DNA of 64,000 nt from Rotaria socialis (Eukaryota > Rotifera > Eurotatoria > Philodinida > Philodinidae): contig CAJNYU010000114.1 of NCBI GenBank assembly GCA_905331475.1, positions 372,001 through 436,000 of the forward strand, read 5' to 3'. The notes under the pieces are model-generated. The model made no database searches, was not told the origin of the DNA, and saw only the letters and a program-made list of their open reading frames with translations. A program made the translations under genes and the position numbers. Positions 21,318 to 32,378 of this stretch are shown one piece after another. How positions within the stretch are numbered: position 1 is the stretch's first letter; every line of letters begins with the position of its first letter.

Positions 21318-22231
21318 TTATTCGATAGAAAATCGTTGAACACGATTATTATTCGTATCAGCGATATAGAGATTACCATGACGATCGAAAGACAAACCAA
21401 CGGGGTTGCTGAACTGATTTGCTCCTGCTCCTGAATCATTTCCACCCACAACTACAGTGCTTTGTTTCTTGTCTCCTTGAGTCCAACGCATTACACGATG
21501 ATTATACGTATCTGCTACATAGAGTGTACCCAACGTATCGACGAAGAGTCCTTCAGAATGATACAATTGTGGCAGAGCATACCCTTGACCTTGTCCTCCA
21601 GCGACCACAATACCTTCTGTTGCACCTCTAGTCCATTTCATTACACGATGATTGGAGCTGTCTGACACGTAGACATTTAGTTGTCGATCAACAAAGAGAC
21701 CTGTCGGCCCGTTAAGCTGATTGAGTCCATCACCTTTACCATTTCCGCCAGCTACGAGAGTGCCATTCTTCTCACCCAATTGATATCGTCTTACTTCATG
21801 TTTTCCTTCGTCAGAAACGTAGAGATATCTCTGTTCATCGATTGCTAATCCATAACATTGGATGTTGTCGATGAGTAGTTCACCTTGTGTTGTACCACTA
21901 CGACGAGACCACCGTACTACTCGTTGATTCCCTTGATCACAAATAATGAGACTATCCGTCTCTTTGTCAATTAATACATCTGTTGGACAATTCAATTGAT
22001 GCAATCCATTTCCTTGGCCTTTGCCACCAGCAACAACTTGTCCATGCGTTGTATCACGGTTCTTCCATTGGATGATACGATGATTCCAGAAGTCAGCAAT
22101 AATCACTGTTTGATCATCATCCACGAAGAGACCATAAGGCCCCCATAGCTGATTAGTAGCATCACCTTGCCCGTGACCTCCAGCAATAGTCACTCCGCTC
22201 TGTGCCCATTTATAATTAGCAGGAATATGAA
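21318..22231 (-). CDS. NHL-repeat beta-propeller protein (copy 2, intact exon)
   Basis: An open exon of about 304 codons ends at TAA (21318-21320). It begins after TTTTCTCTTCTAG, a strong acceptor conserved in the three paralogues, while upstream sequence diverges and lacks an in-frame ATG. So a first exon, probably with the signal peptide, lies further upstream and is not located. The frame holds about six NHL repeats of the type GLFVD-x(8)-VADT-x-NHRVMRW, with GGxGxGxxxNQLxxPxG linkers. NHL repeats form beta-propellers. Stand-alone extracellular forms are numerous in bdelloids, and their ligands are unknown. The order and spacing match 29899-30812 and the pseudogene at 2406-3671. Confidence 0.8.
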
Positions 22232-22530
22232 CTAGAAGAGAAAACGTAAGAATAAAAGGAGATCTCTCTCTTTCTCTCTCGAGTATAGCTAGTATATGAA
22301 ATAATTTCGAAAGTGTCAAGCAAAATTCTTTGAATAGATCATTCTTTCTTAGAAATTCCTCAGAATAAGTTTTTTCTATACTGGAATATTATTCTATAGA
22401 ATGAAAAAGTTATATTAAAAGAATTCTTCGAAAGGATTACACTATAGTAATTGTGTGATCAATCACACATATAGTATATCGTTCTCTCTATCCAGCGTAT
22501 TTAAATTCTATATTTTGTAGAAGATCAAAC

Positions 22531-25500
22531 TTAAATAATTATGTAGAAATATACAATTATATCTAGTTAACCCAGACAGACATTAAAAAGCGTTCGATTT
22601 TCTTGAGGCACTCAGCAACGATTGGATATCTATTTTCAACTCCTCAAGAAAGTCAGTTTACATCCATCATCATTCAGTCGGAGTTTCAAGTGATGAGCTC
22701 TATTTTTTTGTGAAAATTATTCAGCTAAATTATATAAGAGTGATATTTGTAGAACGTATCTAATATTCAGCGATCAAAAATGAATATGCAAAGAATATAT
22801 AGTATATGTAAAATGTTGTTTAGCAACGACATATTGGTTAATATCGATAATAATATTTCGAATGGATAGAGAACGAATATGCAGATATATAGAATTGCGT
22901 ATATATCGAGATAATTAATCGATGTAAAATTATCGAAGCTTGTAAGTGGTACAACCAAGAATTTTTGGACAATACCAACTTGCAATAATTTATTTAATCA
23001 TGAGTTTACAATGAACAAGATAGCAATATCGCGCTGATAATAATATGTGTATATTTCTCAATACAAGTCAAGTCTAACTATTTTCCAACTACGTTCTAAT
23101 GACTATTTCTTCGAACAACTCAAATTTTAACTACTCTCTAACTTATAATAATGCCCTTTTTTCCAATATATCGTGAGCTTATATACTACCGAGAGAGAAA
23201 AGATACATAGAAAGATTACGTACTGTTCAGTATGCGACTATGTGTTGTCATATACAACGATGTATATTGGTAATGTAAACTTAATTACGTCACTGCGATA
23301 TGTTCATTAGCTCTATGACTTATAAGTGGAGGTCCGACAGTTTCTATAACCTCCTATTTAATCTAGTCCTTCATGAGTGACGTACTTCTTCGCACAGATA
23401 TATTATCGACTATTACGTAGTATTTCTATCTTTAAACTTGAGTATCAGATTTTGCTTCTTTTCCTATGAAGAAAATAATTTAAAATCTTTAAATTATATT
23501 CCTATATGCTTTCATATTTTTCTTATTAATCATGTTCTGCTTTATAGAACACTTTTTGTTTTACTCTGTAAATTATTTTCTAGTTTACAGTGTAGAAAAA
23601 TTATTCTGTGACATTAGCAGGACTATTAACTAGAAGAGAAAACATAAGAACAACTCATTTCATACAGAAATTAATCGAAATTGAAGTAGATTCTCCAAAA
23701 GTTAGAACACTCCAAAAAAATTCAACTATTCAAAGAGAAAAAAAGATGAAAGGAAAATATCTTTCTACTAGAATATTCTTTACAAGGATATCCCTCCCAA
23801 ATCTCAACAAATCTGACCCAGATTCATTGCAGGAACACAAATATATATATATATATCTTAAAAACCTGTTTATTAATGATGTTTGACACTGAATCAGAAT
23901 CGATTAGTTCCAGATGATTTACAAGAAAAGAGGAAAAAAAACGGCAACAAAATAAAATTATTGTTCTGTTTAGATATGTATGAAACTGCAAAATATATCG
24001 TTAATTTCATATTTCAACGGAAATGTTCTATCGAATAGCTGACTATACATAAATACCGAATTATTCTTCTGTTTTGTGTCCTCAGTATGATAATTCCATT
24101 TGTAAATTTAGTCAAATGCTTTAGTCATTCTCTTTTTGATGAAAAGATAATTTTAGCTGATTTTATCCAAAAATGATTCGAGAATTGATAAGAAAAACTG
24201 GTGTGTAGCTACATCTCATAAAGTTCATTGATATTTTCGAACGAAATACAATTTCTTCTAAATAAAATATAGTCTGATTATATTTCTATGTTAACTTAAA
24301 AACAAATAAAGATATCTATTTAAATTATGAATAGATAGAAAACTAGTGATGTGAAATAGGAAAATAACACGCTCGAATAAGCTCAGTATTTTCCATTTGT
24401 CAATGTTTATGTGAGTTCTAATTCAACTGCACCAGTTAGCATAATGAACGATTCGTATTCATTAAAAATGCTTAGTTGTCTGATGTTTTTACTTGTACGA
24501 GTTATTTTTACTAAATTTCTCTGTCTATCTATTCAGCTTCATCTATCTAGTTAATATTCATTGTAGTTTTAAGCTGATTTATATAAATTTTGTTTTTCGA
24601 AATTTCTTTACAAAGCGAAAAAGAAAAGTTTTATTGTCTTCCAACACACCATCTCCCATAGTCTACATAGTTTCGATCTTCTTTTCATTTCGACATGAGT
24701 CATTCTTCAATTTTCTCATTCTATAAGTCTTCTTTCGTTTGGTGTTATTCAATGAGTATAGCAAATCCCTAGCGAAAACTAATGATCAAATGATCATCCT
24801 TTTTATATTTTTCAATACTTTCCCGGGCATCTTTCCGCGTCTCCTTAAATCTTTTATCTGCTACCTATGCTCAGCGTGGACATTCAATTGAACGTTCAAG
24901 TATGGTACTGCTAAAACGGCGATGTGTTTTTTTTTAAATTTATTGTTAATCATAACAAACTAAAACTGTTTTTATTCGCAACTTTTGTCATCAGTTTTTT
25001 TCTGAGAAACAATGAAACTATATACACGATAGATATGTATAATTCAGAAGTCTATAAAAAATCGAAAATGGGTCGAAAATTATGCAGAAAAATTTCAAAG
25101 TCAAGCTTGAGACTTCGACTAGAATGATAAAAGTCAGTAGTAATCAACTTGAGAAACATTTTGGTTTCGTTAAAAATTAAACTTATTTGTGGAATCGAGT
25201 CAGCATTTCTAAAACGTGCTATTTTATATTGAAGAAAAAGAACACGAAAAAATTCAAACAGGTCTCTGAAAAGTTCAGAAAATGGTATCAAACAATAATT
25301 AGATAATCGCTGATTTTCAAAAAACTAAGATGTTTTCTTCTAATAGTCTCGGTTCCTTACACTAGCATCAGAAATTCGTCATTTGTATTTCTTCAAGTTG
25401 TCTTTCAGTTGTACTTTTTTACTCAATAGACAAGCTACACAATAATTACTAGCTATTCAGGTATCAGTTAATTACTATGACTGTTACTTGGACAGAAAGC

Positions 25501-25679
25501 TAATTGTCTTATTACCTGAATATGATGGTTTCGGCGAGGTCGGTTGCGGATTCTGCTTGTCATTTGTTGTGAGAAGCTACAAACATTAAAGGGTTGATTT
25601 ATTTCGTGAAACACAATCTAAAAGTTATCGGCGCTATCCCTGCAGGATTACAATGTGAAACACGATCTAATCATTGTAT
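22531..25679. other. 3.1 kb with only an NHL-gene remnant
   Basis: The segment GTGACATTAGCAGGACTATT (about 23609-23628), which continues as AACTAGAAGAG, matches the acceptor and first codons of the NHL exon (compare 30795-30820), with no NHL repeats beyond it. It is a truncated relic in the same orientation. The rest is AT-rich without a convincing gene. Small frames lack domains. Confidence 0.45.
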
Positions 25680-25996
25680 CCCAGGTGAATGAATCCGACA
25701 AGTCGACAAAATTCGATCAGATTCCTGGTCACGCACCTACTAATGGATCCGACGGAAAAAAAAACATTTTCTTAATCACCAATAAATAAGCACATGGCGC
25801 CAACAGAACACATGGTTCGAATGCTTATGTTGGATTCCGTTAAATTCCGACGCTGCAACCTATCGGATTACAACACTAAGGTTCCGATTGTAGGTCCCAC
25901 ATCCGGACACTGATAGGATTTCGTCGGTTTAATGAAATCCATACTGTGTCCGATAAGACTCCGATAGGATCCCACTATTGGAATCATTCTACTCGG
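25680..25996. mobile_element. Non-autonomous element with GGATTC/GAATCC interior, second copy
   Basis: It starts CCCAGGTGAATGAATCC, the reverse complement of the right end of 2468-2817, and ends GGAATCATTCTACTCGG, so it lies in the opposite orientation to that copy. The interior is rich in GGATTC, GAATCC, TCCGATAGGA and CTGATAGGATTTCG words. The flanks (AT left, TA right) do not give a clean duplication, probably through decay of the right end. Confidence 0.65.
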
Positions 25997-26010
25997 TAAA
26001 CTACTGCTCT

Positions 26011-26382
26011 AAAAGTTGATCTTTTTCTGCATTTTTGGACATATTTCAACACAGTGGTTTACTTACCAGTCAAGAACTTCAACAGGGAAATAACTCATAG
26101 ATATTCCAATCAGGTGCTACTATACACATGGTCTTTGATACTCTCTTGAAGTTGTCTGTCACAATCGGCGATGCTTATGGTTCCACCTCTGTCGCCGACC
26201 GTAAACGACAGACTCCAGACGCTTCGTAATCTGTGACAGACGGCTACAAGGAACCATCGAAGATCATGTGTATAGTAGCATCTGATTGGAATAACTATGC
26301 CGTATTTTCTTGTTGAAGTAATAGACGGCTAAGTAAATCATCATGTTGAAATATGCCCAACTATGCAGAAGAAAGACCAATT
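26011..26382. repeat. Inverted repeat just beyond the caspase-like gene
   Basis: The left arm (26011-26184) and right arm (26250-26382) are reverse complements with an indel of about 38 bp. Shared segments include CATATTTCAACA, TATTCCAATCAGRTGCTACT and ACTATACACATG. The loop is about 65 bp and contains its own TCTGTCRC hairpin. The arms end about 95 bp before the caspase-like stop codon, so a read-through transcript could fold here. Confidence 0.7.
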
Positions 26383-26475
26383 TTTCGACAATTGGCAACA
26401 ACATTTGGATCGTGTTTTAAGGTTTTACTCCCACAAAGATTGTCCCAACAGCTTTTAACATATCGGTTTTTAGAA

Positions 26476-27246
26476 TTATGTGACAATATTCACCGTTTTA
26501 GGAGCTGGAGTTGATTTTGAATTAGCATCGATAGGATTCAAATAAATATTTTCAGCAATCATAATTGAACTAACGCGGTATGGCATTTGTTTTCCTTTAC
26601 TTTCTTTATAAACTTCAGCACCAACAGAGGAAAAGATCAAATCTATATGTTGATTTGGAACGACAATCTGTTTCAATAAATGTTTCGTATACAATCCATT
26701 CCTATCTTGACCACCACCATCTGCTGCTAACCTACCAGGAGCACAAGCAAACTGAACAAGAGTGCCTCCTGGCGCTATCATTGTGTGCAATCCCGAACCA
26801 CTACTTTTTGCACCTCGAAATTTACTTGCATCATCAAACAGATATTCACGACAACAGTCCAAAATAAAAATAGTGATATATGACGTTTGTGATGACAAAC
26901 TTTCTAAAGTTTCTTGGGCATTAACTGAATTAAATTTAATGTTTGCTTCTCTCGTTATTTTTTCATCTGCATCAACTGGTAACAAATAATTTTGCTCTTT
27001 ATATTGAAAACCATGACCAGCAAAATAAAACATTACTAAATCTTGATCTTCAATTTTATCAGCAAAATTGTCGATCAAATTAGCCATTTTTTGATGTGTA
27101 CAATCAGCACCCAAAGTAACTTCAAAGCCAATTGTACGCAAGGCATCAGCCAAATCATTGGCATCGTTCACAGAGTTAGTCAACGGCCTCTTGCTATAGC
27201 TTTGATTGGCTATAACTAATGCTACTTTTCTGTGAATTTTTGACAT
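26476..27246 (-). CDS. Caspase-like cysteine protease (peptidase C14, metacaspase-like)
   Basis: The single coding exon encodes 256 residues. The p20-like domain starts at once: KVALVIANQSY (beta 1), SVNDANDLADAL (helix), then the catalytic His78 in FYFAGHG and the catalytic Cys132 in FILDCCRE. Later FACAPG and a YTKHLLK helix match the rest of the fold. The short C-terminal tail has no partner domain, so there is no death or CARD prodomain. This is the compact C14 type common in bdelloids, fungi and bacteria. Substrate preference (Asp or Arg/Lys) cannot be read. A TTTTAG acceptor 30 bases upstream of ATG suggests a 5' untranslated intron. Neighbours on the same strand include a catalytically altered relative (31396-32378). 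Confidence 0.85.
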   Translation of the reverse strand: MSKIHRKVALVIANQSYSKRPLTNSVNDANDLADALRTIGFEVTLGADCTHQKMANLIDNFADKIEDQDLVMFYFAGHGFQYKEQNYLLPVDADEKITREANIKFNSVNAQETLESLSSQTSYITIFILDCCREYLFDDASKFRGAKSSGSGLHTMIAPGGTLVQFACAPGRLAADGGGQDRNGLYTKHLLKQIVVPNQHIDLIFSSVGAEVYKESKGKQMPYRVSSIMIAENIYLNPIDANSKSTPAPKTVNIVT

Positions 27247-27675
27247 ACTGCCACTTAGAGCTGCTATTGTCTAAAAGATGAAATACAATATTGATGATTT
27301 CTACACTGAAGTATGTGTGTTTTTTTTAAGCTGCTTTTCAGAATAAAAAGAAAGAAAGAAAATAAAGATAACATGCAAACATGTTTAGTCTTTCTTCTTC
27401 TACTTGATTTTGCGTCGAATAAATGCTTATCGCTGTGCAACATTATATGCACACGAAATTGTGAAAAATGGTAAGATAATAAATAGAAATATGGATTTTA
27501 AGGTTTCGGATGAAAAAAGCAAAGTAGAAGTGAAGTTAGAAAGAAAAGTTTCGTTTACACTGAATTGATGTCTTCCTATCATACAGTTGGTAAACATAAG
27601 AAAGTTGGTAGCACAATCCCTGTCGGATTAGAATGTGAAACAAGATGTAGCTGTTTCATTTTATCTATTTTGCGA

Positions 27676-28345
27676 TAAACTATTATCGGTGCCAGAATTC
27701 AGTGTTGGTTGACGTAAGACTAATATTTCGAGAATCACAGTAACTGGCGAGTTTCGGGTTTCATCAAACCAAAGAGGTTGAACCAAACCGTGCTTTGATA
27801 TATTATATAAGAAGAAATGATTACCTGAGCAATATGTTTTGCAAATCTTTCCGAGAAATATGCACAATAATACTATGTAATGGCAATTAATTTTTGACTT
27901 TAACATACACGTTAGAAAGAGAGCCTACAGATCTATACTGCAATATCCGTTAGATGAGTGAATCGATAATTATTTTAATTTGAAAGTAAAGTGTTATCGC
28001 TTGCCTGTGCACACAGGCAAGCAATAAAATTTTACTTTTAATTTACAATAATTATCTATTCACTCATCTAACAGATATTGCAGTATAGATCTGAAGTCTC
28101 ATTTTCCAATGTATATATTAAAGTCAAAAATTAATTGGCATCACATAGTATTATTGTGCATATTTCTCGGAAAGATTTGCAGAATATATTGCTCATGTAA
28201 TCATTTCTTCTTATATAGTAATATATCAAAACACGGTATGGTTCAGCCTCTTTAGATTGGTGAAACCCGAAACTCGCCAGTTACTGTCATTCTCGAGATA
28301 TTTATCTTACGTCATCCCACACTTAACTCTGTCACCGACAATACC
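27676..28345. repeat. About 670-bp near-perfect palindrome (foldback)
   Basis: Two arms of about 325 bp meet at GCTTGCCTGTG-CA-CACAGGCAAGC (27999-28022). The order of landmarks is mirrored throughout: AACTCGCCAGTTACTG, TTTCCGAGAAATATGCACAA, CAATTAATTTTTGACTTTAA, TAGATGAGTGAAT. Differences between arms are scattered substitutions and tiny indels. A minus-strand frame in the left arm (27661-27906) is part of the structure and not a recognisable gene. Confidence 0.85.
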
Positions 28346-28573
28346 GTACGATTCTTGACTTGTTCCTCTGGAACTAATATAAGGAAGTAGTTCAACTATT
28401 ATTCTAATGGTATCTTATTGATATACGGTTTATCCAGACATTTCAACATTTCTTTCACATTATGTTTTACAAAACAGAAACAGAACCTTTTATTTTGCAA
28501 AAAAATGGACTTGTTTTAAAAAGTATATATGAAGTACGAAAAAAAATTGCAATGAAGAATTAAAGTAAGTGCA

Positions 28574-29139
28574 TTAATCATCGTTATCATCCACGATATA
28601 ATACTCTTCATTCGATTCAATATCTTCCAATGTATCAAATACAGATTCATCCAATGATTGCTGTTCAGTTAAGCCAAGACTTCGAAAGCGTTCAGACTAC
28701 AAGCATAATGAAAAATGTTCTACATTAGAATGGATGACAGCGATAGTTGCTTACTAACTTGCTGTTTAATATGAAAAACTAAGCATAGCATACCGATCAC
28801 CGAGGGAACTTCTCCTTTTAATCTTCTCAACTCATTCTGAATTGGCATTGCTTGAAAAAAGTTCTTAATTTTGATGCGCTTCCGTCCACTTTTACTTCGT
28901 TCAAATAAGACTACCGTTTGATTAGTCAATGCTCGTAACTTTTTTAACACAAGATTCAAATGATGTCTCTTTGCTCGTTCTTTTTCTTGTTGATCCAATG
29001 ATGAAAGGATACTTTCAATGATGGCCAAGTCGGCGACCAGTTCAGCGCACAATTGTTTATTAGCTTTTACTTGTTCAGCTAATTCTATGGAGTATTGTAA
29101 TAATGTGATGCATGTTGCTAAACCTAATTCAACAGCCAT
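28574..29139 (-). CDS. Small helical protein resembling MLKL/HeLo-type N-terminal bundles
   Basis: Two exons, 29139-28759 and 28696-28574, joined by a 62-bp intron (CAA|GTTAGT to TTGTAG|TCT, phase 0), encode 167 residues. Start chosen at MAVELGL, because upstream in-frame codons look like leader sequence. Residues 1-127 are almost entirely amphipathic helix: a first hydrophobic helix, a Leu/Ile-rich heptad stretch (AELVADLAIIESILSSL), a basic linker (SGRKRIKIK) and a last helix LRRLKGEVPSVIGML. The acidic tail (exon 2) ends DDNDD. The layout recalls the four-helix domain of MLKL and fungal HeLo proteins, which act at membranes in cell death. There is no kinase or other domain. This is a fold-level impression, not a motif match. 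Confidence 0.45.
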
Positions 29140-29517
29140 TTTGGATGTTTTGACTGACACAAAGATTAAAAAAGGTGATAAAAACATATATCTTTTCACA
29201 GCAGAAACCATCACACTAATTGTTTTCTCTCTTGAAGATTAGATATGCCATGTGGCGTTTCTTTATCTGTTCACAGTTGCAGATAAGAAAATGAAACACC
29301 TTTTTATTTTCTTTGCTTTGAAAAAGTTTGCAGCCTATTCGAATTCTTGTCTTAACGATTTGCTACATGATTTTCACTGATTATAAGAACTAATGTGCCT
29401 GATTTCAGGGTTTAGGCATGGGGGTGGGGTATGAATGTGTATTAAGCAGAGACCGCCATCATAGCTTACACGCATATTCACACCTTGACGTGCACTATAT
29501 TGTTTATGGCTGAATCT

Positions 29518-29578
29518 CCCAGGTCCAGAAGTACGAGCCGTTCCTGCAGTATTCAGTGGTCAAAACGATCGACCTGGG
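29518..29578. mobile_element. 61-bp minimal element with CCCAGGTC/GACCTGGG ends
   Basis: It begins CCCAGGTCCAG and ends CGATCGACCTGGG, with CT immediately on both sides (29516-29517 and 29579-29580). That gives 8-bp perfect inverted ends and a possible 2-bp target duplication. It shares its right end, ATCGACCTGGG, with the CGTATACG family, so it may be an internally deleted member. Confidence 0.55.
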
Positions 29579-29898
29579 CTTTGATCAAAAATATAGCGTC
29601 ATCAATATTACTATCACTATTGAAAATTTTTGATCAAGAAATAACACACAATTAGCAAAAGACGATGTTCAGATATATCCCTATGTATGTTAGTGTACGT
29701 GACAGTTTTTCTACACAACTACAGTTTCACTTTCACATGCTCAAGACTGTACGTTTTTCGACTATTACTCTTGTTCACATCTAAATTTTATGTTATTGTT
29801 GTCTGAGCTTTTATTTTTGATCTGAATGGATTTATTTCTTTGTTTGTTCATTTATTTCAAAGTAGAAAAAGAAACAACAAAAAAAACAATTCATAATT

Positions 29899-30812
29899 CT
29901 ATTTGATAGAAAATCGTTGAACACGATGATTATTTTCATCAACGACATAGAGATTACCATGACGATCGAAAGACAAACCACGGAGGCAGTTGAACTGATT
30001 TGCTCCTGCTCCTTGACCATGACCACCCACAATTACAGTGCCTTGTTTCTTATCTCCTTGAGTCCAACGCATTACACGATGATTTAACGAGTCTGCTACA
30101 TAGAGTGTACCCAATATATCAACGAAGATTCCGTAAGCATAATACAATTGTGTCAGAGCAGTCCCTTCGCCTTGGCCTCCAGCAATCACACGCCCTTCTT
30201 TTGTACCTTTATTCCATTTCATTACACGTTGATTGTTGCGGTCTGAGACGTAGACATTCTGTTGTCGATCAACAAAGAGATATCTCGGTCGGTTGAGTTG
30301 GTTGAGACCATCACCTGAGCCATTTCCACCAGCTACGAGAGTGCTATTCTTCTCTCCCAATTGATATCGTCTTACTTCATGTTTTCCGGTATCAGACACG
30401 TATAGATATCTCTGTTCATCCATTGCTAATCCCCAACATTTGATGTCGTCGATAAGAATTTTTCCTTGTGTTGTACCACTACGGCGAGACCACTGTACAA
30501 CTCGTCGATTCCCCCAATCACAAATAATGAGACTACCTGTCTCTCGGTCAATTAATACATCCGTTGGTTGATTCAATTGATTTAATCGATTTCCTTGGCC
30601 ATTGCCACCAGCAACAACTTTTCCATTCGTTGTGTCATCTTTATTCCATTGTATGATGCGATGATTCAGGAAGTCAGCAATAATTACTGTTTGATCATCA
30701 TCAACGAAGAGACCTTGAGGCCAGCTGAGTTGATTAGTGCCACTACCAGCCCCGTGACCTCCAGCAATAGTGACACCTTGTTGTGCCCATGTAGCATTAG
30801 CAGGACTATTAA
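29899..30812 (-). CDS. NHL-repeat beta-propeller protein (copy 3)
   Basis: An exon of about 304 codons, open from the conserved acceptor GCTCTTCTAG (exon start 30812) to TAG at 29899-29901. About six NHL repeats, with the same GGxGxGxxxNQL linkers and NHRVMRW or HEVRRY strands as 21318-22231. Upstream of the acceptor there is no ATG in frame, so the first exon with the signal peptide is missing from this call. The copy is diverged from copies 1 and 2 and is not part of their segmental duplication. The 3' flank still shares TTCATTTATTTCAAAGTA with them. It lies between the small helical gene and the second caspase-like gene, on the same strand. Confidence 0.8.
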
Positions 30813-31395
30813 CTAGAAGAGCAAACGCAAAATCAAACGAGATCTGTCTCTCTCGCTGAACTGGTAGTGTTGTTAGAAAAGAAGAGCTAGTTTCGCAAGT
30901 ATTTCTAGCTAATTCGATGGGTAATATCTAAATTAGTTTCGATCAATTATTTTCTGTTTTCTTATGAAATCTGGCTAACGGACTCTCCAAGCACTGGGTC
31001 AGATTTACTGTATCGGAACATATGAGGGGATAGAGAAGTGGAAAACTCTCTCTCCCTCACCATCATCCCATTGAACGTGTAGATAACCATTTTGCCACAC
31101 ATTAATTTGTTTTTAGAATAAGAGAATTTGCCGCAAATTCAAAATTCCCATCGTATGAATAGAGAAAAAGGTTTTAGGTTTGTCCATGGTGGTTTTGGGC
31201 GGTTTAATATGCGGTTGATGAAGTTGTTGAGTGGTGTTAGATACAATTATTGATCAGTGAAAATGGTATATATGTCGATCGTTAGATTATGCTATGGGAG
31301 ATCCTGTTGCGGTTTCTTATAGTACGAATATGATGAAATCCGGTAAAAATCTGTTTTGAGACCAGCTGGGACCCGTTATTTTCTGGCAATCGGAT
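30813..31395. other. Intergenic, possible repeat remnant
   Basis: Should contain the first exon of NHL copy 3, which I could not define. Near 31290-31420 words such as GAAATCCGG and GGATTCAATCGG resemble the GGATTC element family, but no termini are visible. Confidence 0.3.
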
Positions 31396-32378
31396 TCAAT
31401 CGGTTCCTACTGAATCATGAGGCAGGATCGAGTGATTCGGGTAGAAATCTTGAGGGTGCTGATGTGAAACAAAGACTAAAACCCACACCCACACCTCACG
31501 ATATTGTGCACATGAAGCAAATCCCATAGTAACTCTAGCTTCATTCCATCGAAAGCTATTATTCTTACCGCCAGCTTGCTCGCACAAATAGATATTTTTG
31601 TGTTTTGATGGAATACACACATATGGAATCTGTTTTGAATTGGAATCCTCCATCACTCCATTGGTCACATCACGTAATATATTTTCAATGTCTACACTTG
31701 TAGTTGCAAGATGTTTCAACAGATGTTTCATAAATAAACTGTTTTGTTGTTCAGATTTATCGTCGACTATTGTGTCAGATGCACAAGCAAAAGCAATCAA
31801 AGAGTCTACATTATGCATAGCTGTCAGTTCAACTGATTGAGCCTTGTTCGCGTTTAAATAATGACTATCGCAATCCAACAGAAAAATGATAAAATATGGG
31901 TTTCGATCACCTAAACTGTTAAGAATATCTTGTGCATTGATGGCATTACGTCTTAAAAACGCAGGTGTTTCCAATGGACGTACTGCATCCATGCCAGGAA
32001 AGTCTTTTGGTAGCAAATAGTATTGGCCCTTAAAATCATATATATATACTGTATGAGGCTCATTAAAGAATCGTAGTAATTTATAAGGGTAAACATTTTA
32101 ATAGATACCTCACTTGTTACCCCATGTCCAGCAAAATAAAGTAATACTATATCATTAGATTCTATCGAGTGTTCAAAATCGACAAGAATATTTTTCAACT
32201 GAGCACATGTTTTATCCAATTGTTGTTCAGCAGTATTAAAGCCCATCCGTTGTAAGAGAGACGATAATGCTTTCGCATCATTTTGAGGATTTCTTAATTT
32301 TGTGACATTATCATAATCACCAATACCAATCACTAGCGCTAACTTACGTCGTGGTTCAAATGTAAGTTTCGTCGCCAT
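31396..32378 (-). CDS. Caspase-like protein lacking the catalytic cysteine
   Basis: Exon 1 is 32378-32109 and exon 2 is 32028-31396. The 80-bp intron (GAG|GTATCT to TTTTAAG|GGC) is in phase 0. About 300 residues. The fold follows the protease at 26476-27246: KLALVIGIGDY, PQNDAKALSSLL, then LLYFAGHG with His85 retained. At the cysteine site LDCCRE of that gene is LDCDSH here (D142-C143-D144), so the catalytic Cys is Asp. FACAS and FMKHLLKHL remain. The last 50 residues or so, rich in aromatic residues, extend beyond the usual domain and may come from read-through into repeat-derived sequence. It is probably a non-proteolytic regulator or a decaying copy. Confidence 0.75.

Larger units (their letters stand above)
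19086..22530. repeat. Segmental duplication, copy 2
   Basis: Colinear with 756-4020. It starts inside the AAACGGCC element (shared from GTTGAAAAACGGCGCCGTTT) and ends upstream of the NHL gene near TTTAAATTCTATATTTTGTAG. Differences are many single-base changes, no GGATTC transposon, a CTT microsatellite (20190-20215), and an added segment at about 20635-21215. Confidence 0.85.

Noticed and set aside
21419..21665. Plus-strand frames opposite the NHL exon (also 30000-30296 and 3436-3675)
   Set aside because: Antisense shadows of the NHL repeats, and their similarity to each other follows from the paralogy.
31480..31500. CACACCCACACC run as a possible internal telomere repeat (also near 34968 and 12270)
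   Set aside because: Only about two TGTGGG units each. Too short to distinguish from chance in GT-rich sequence.
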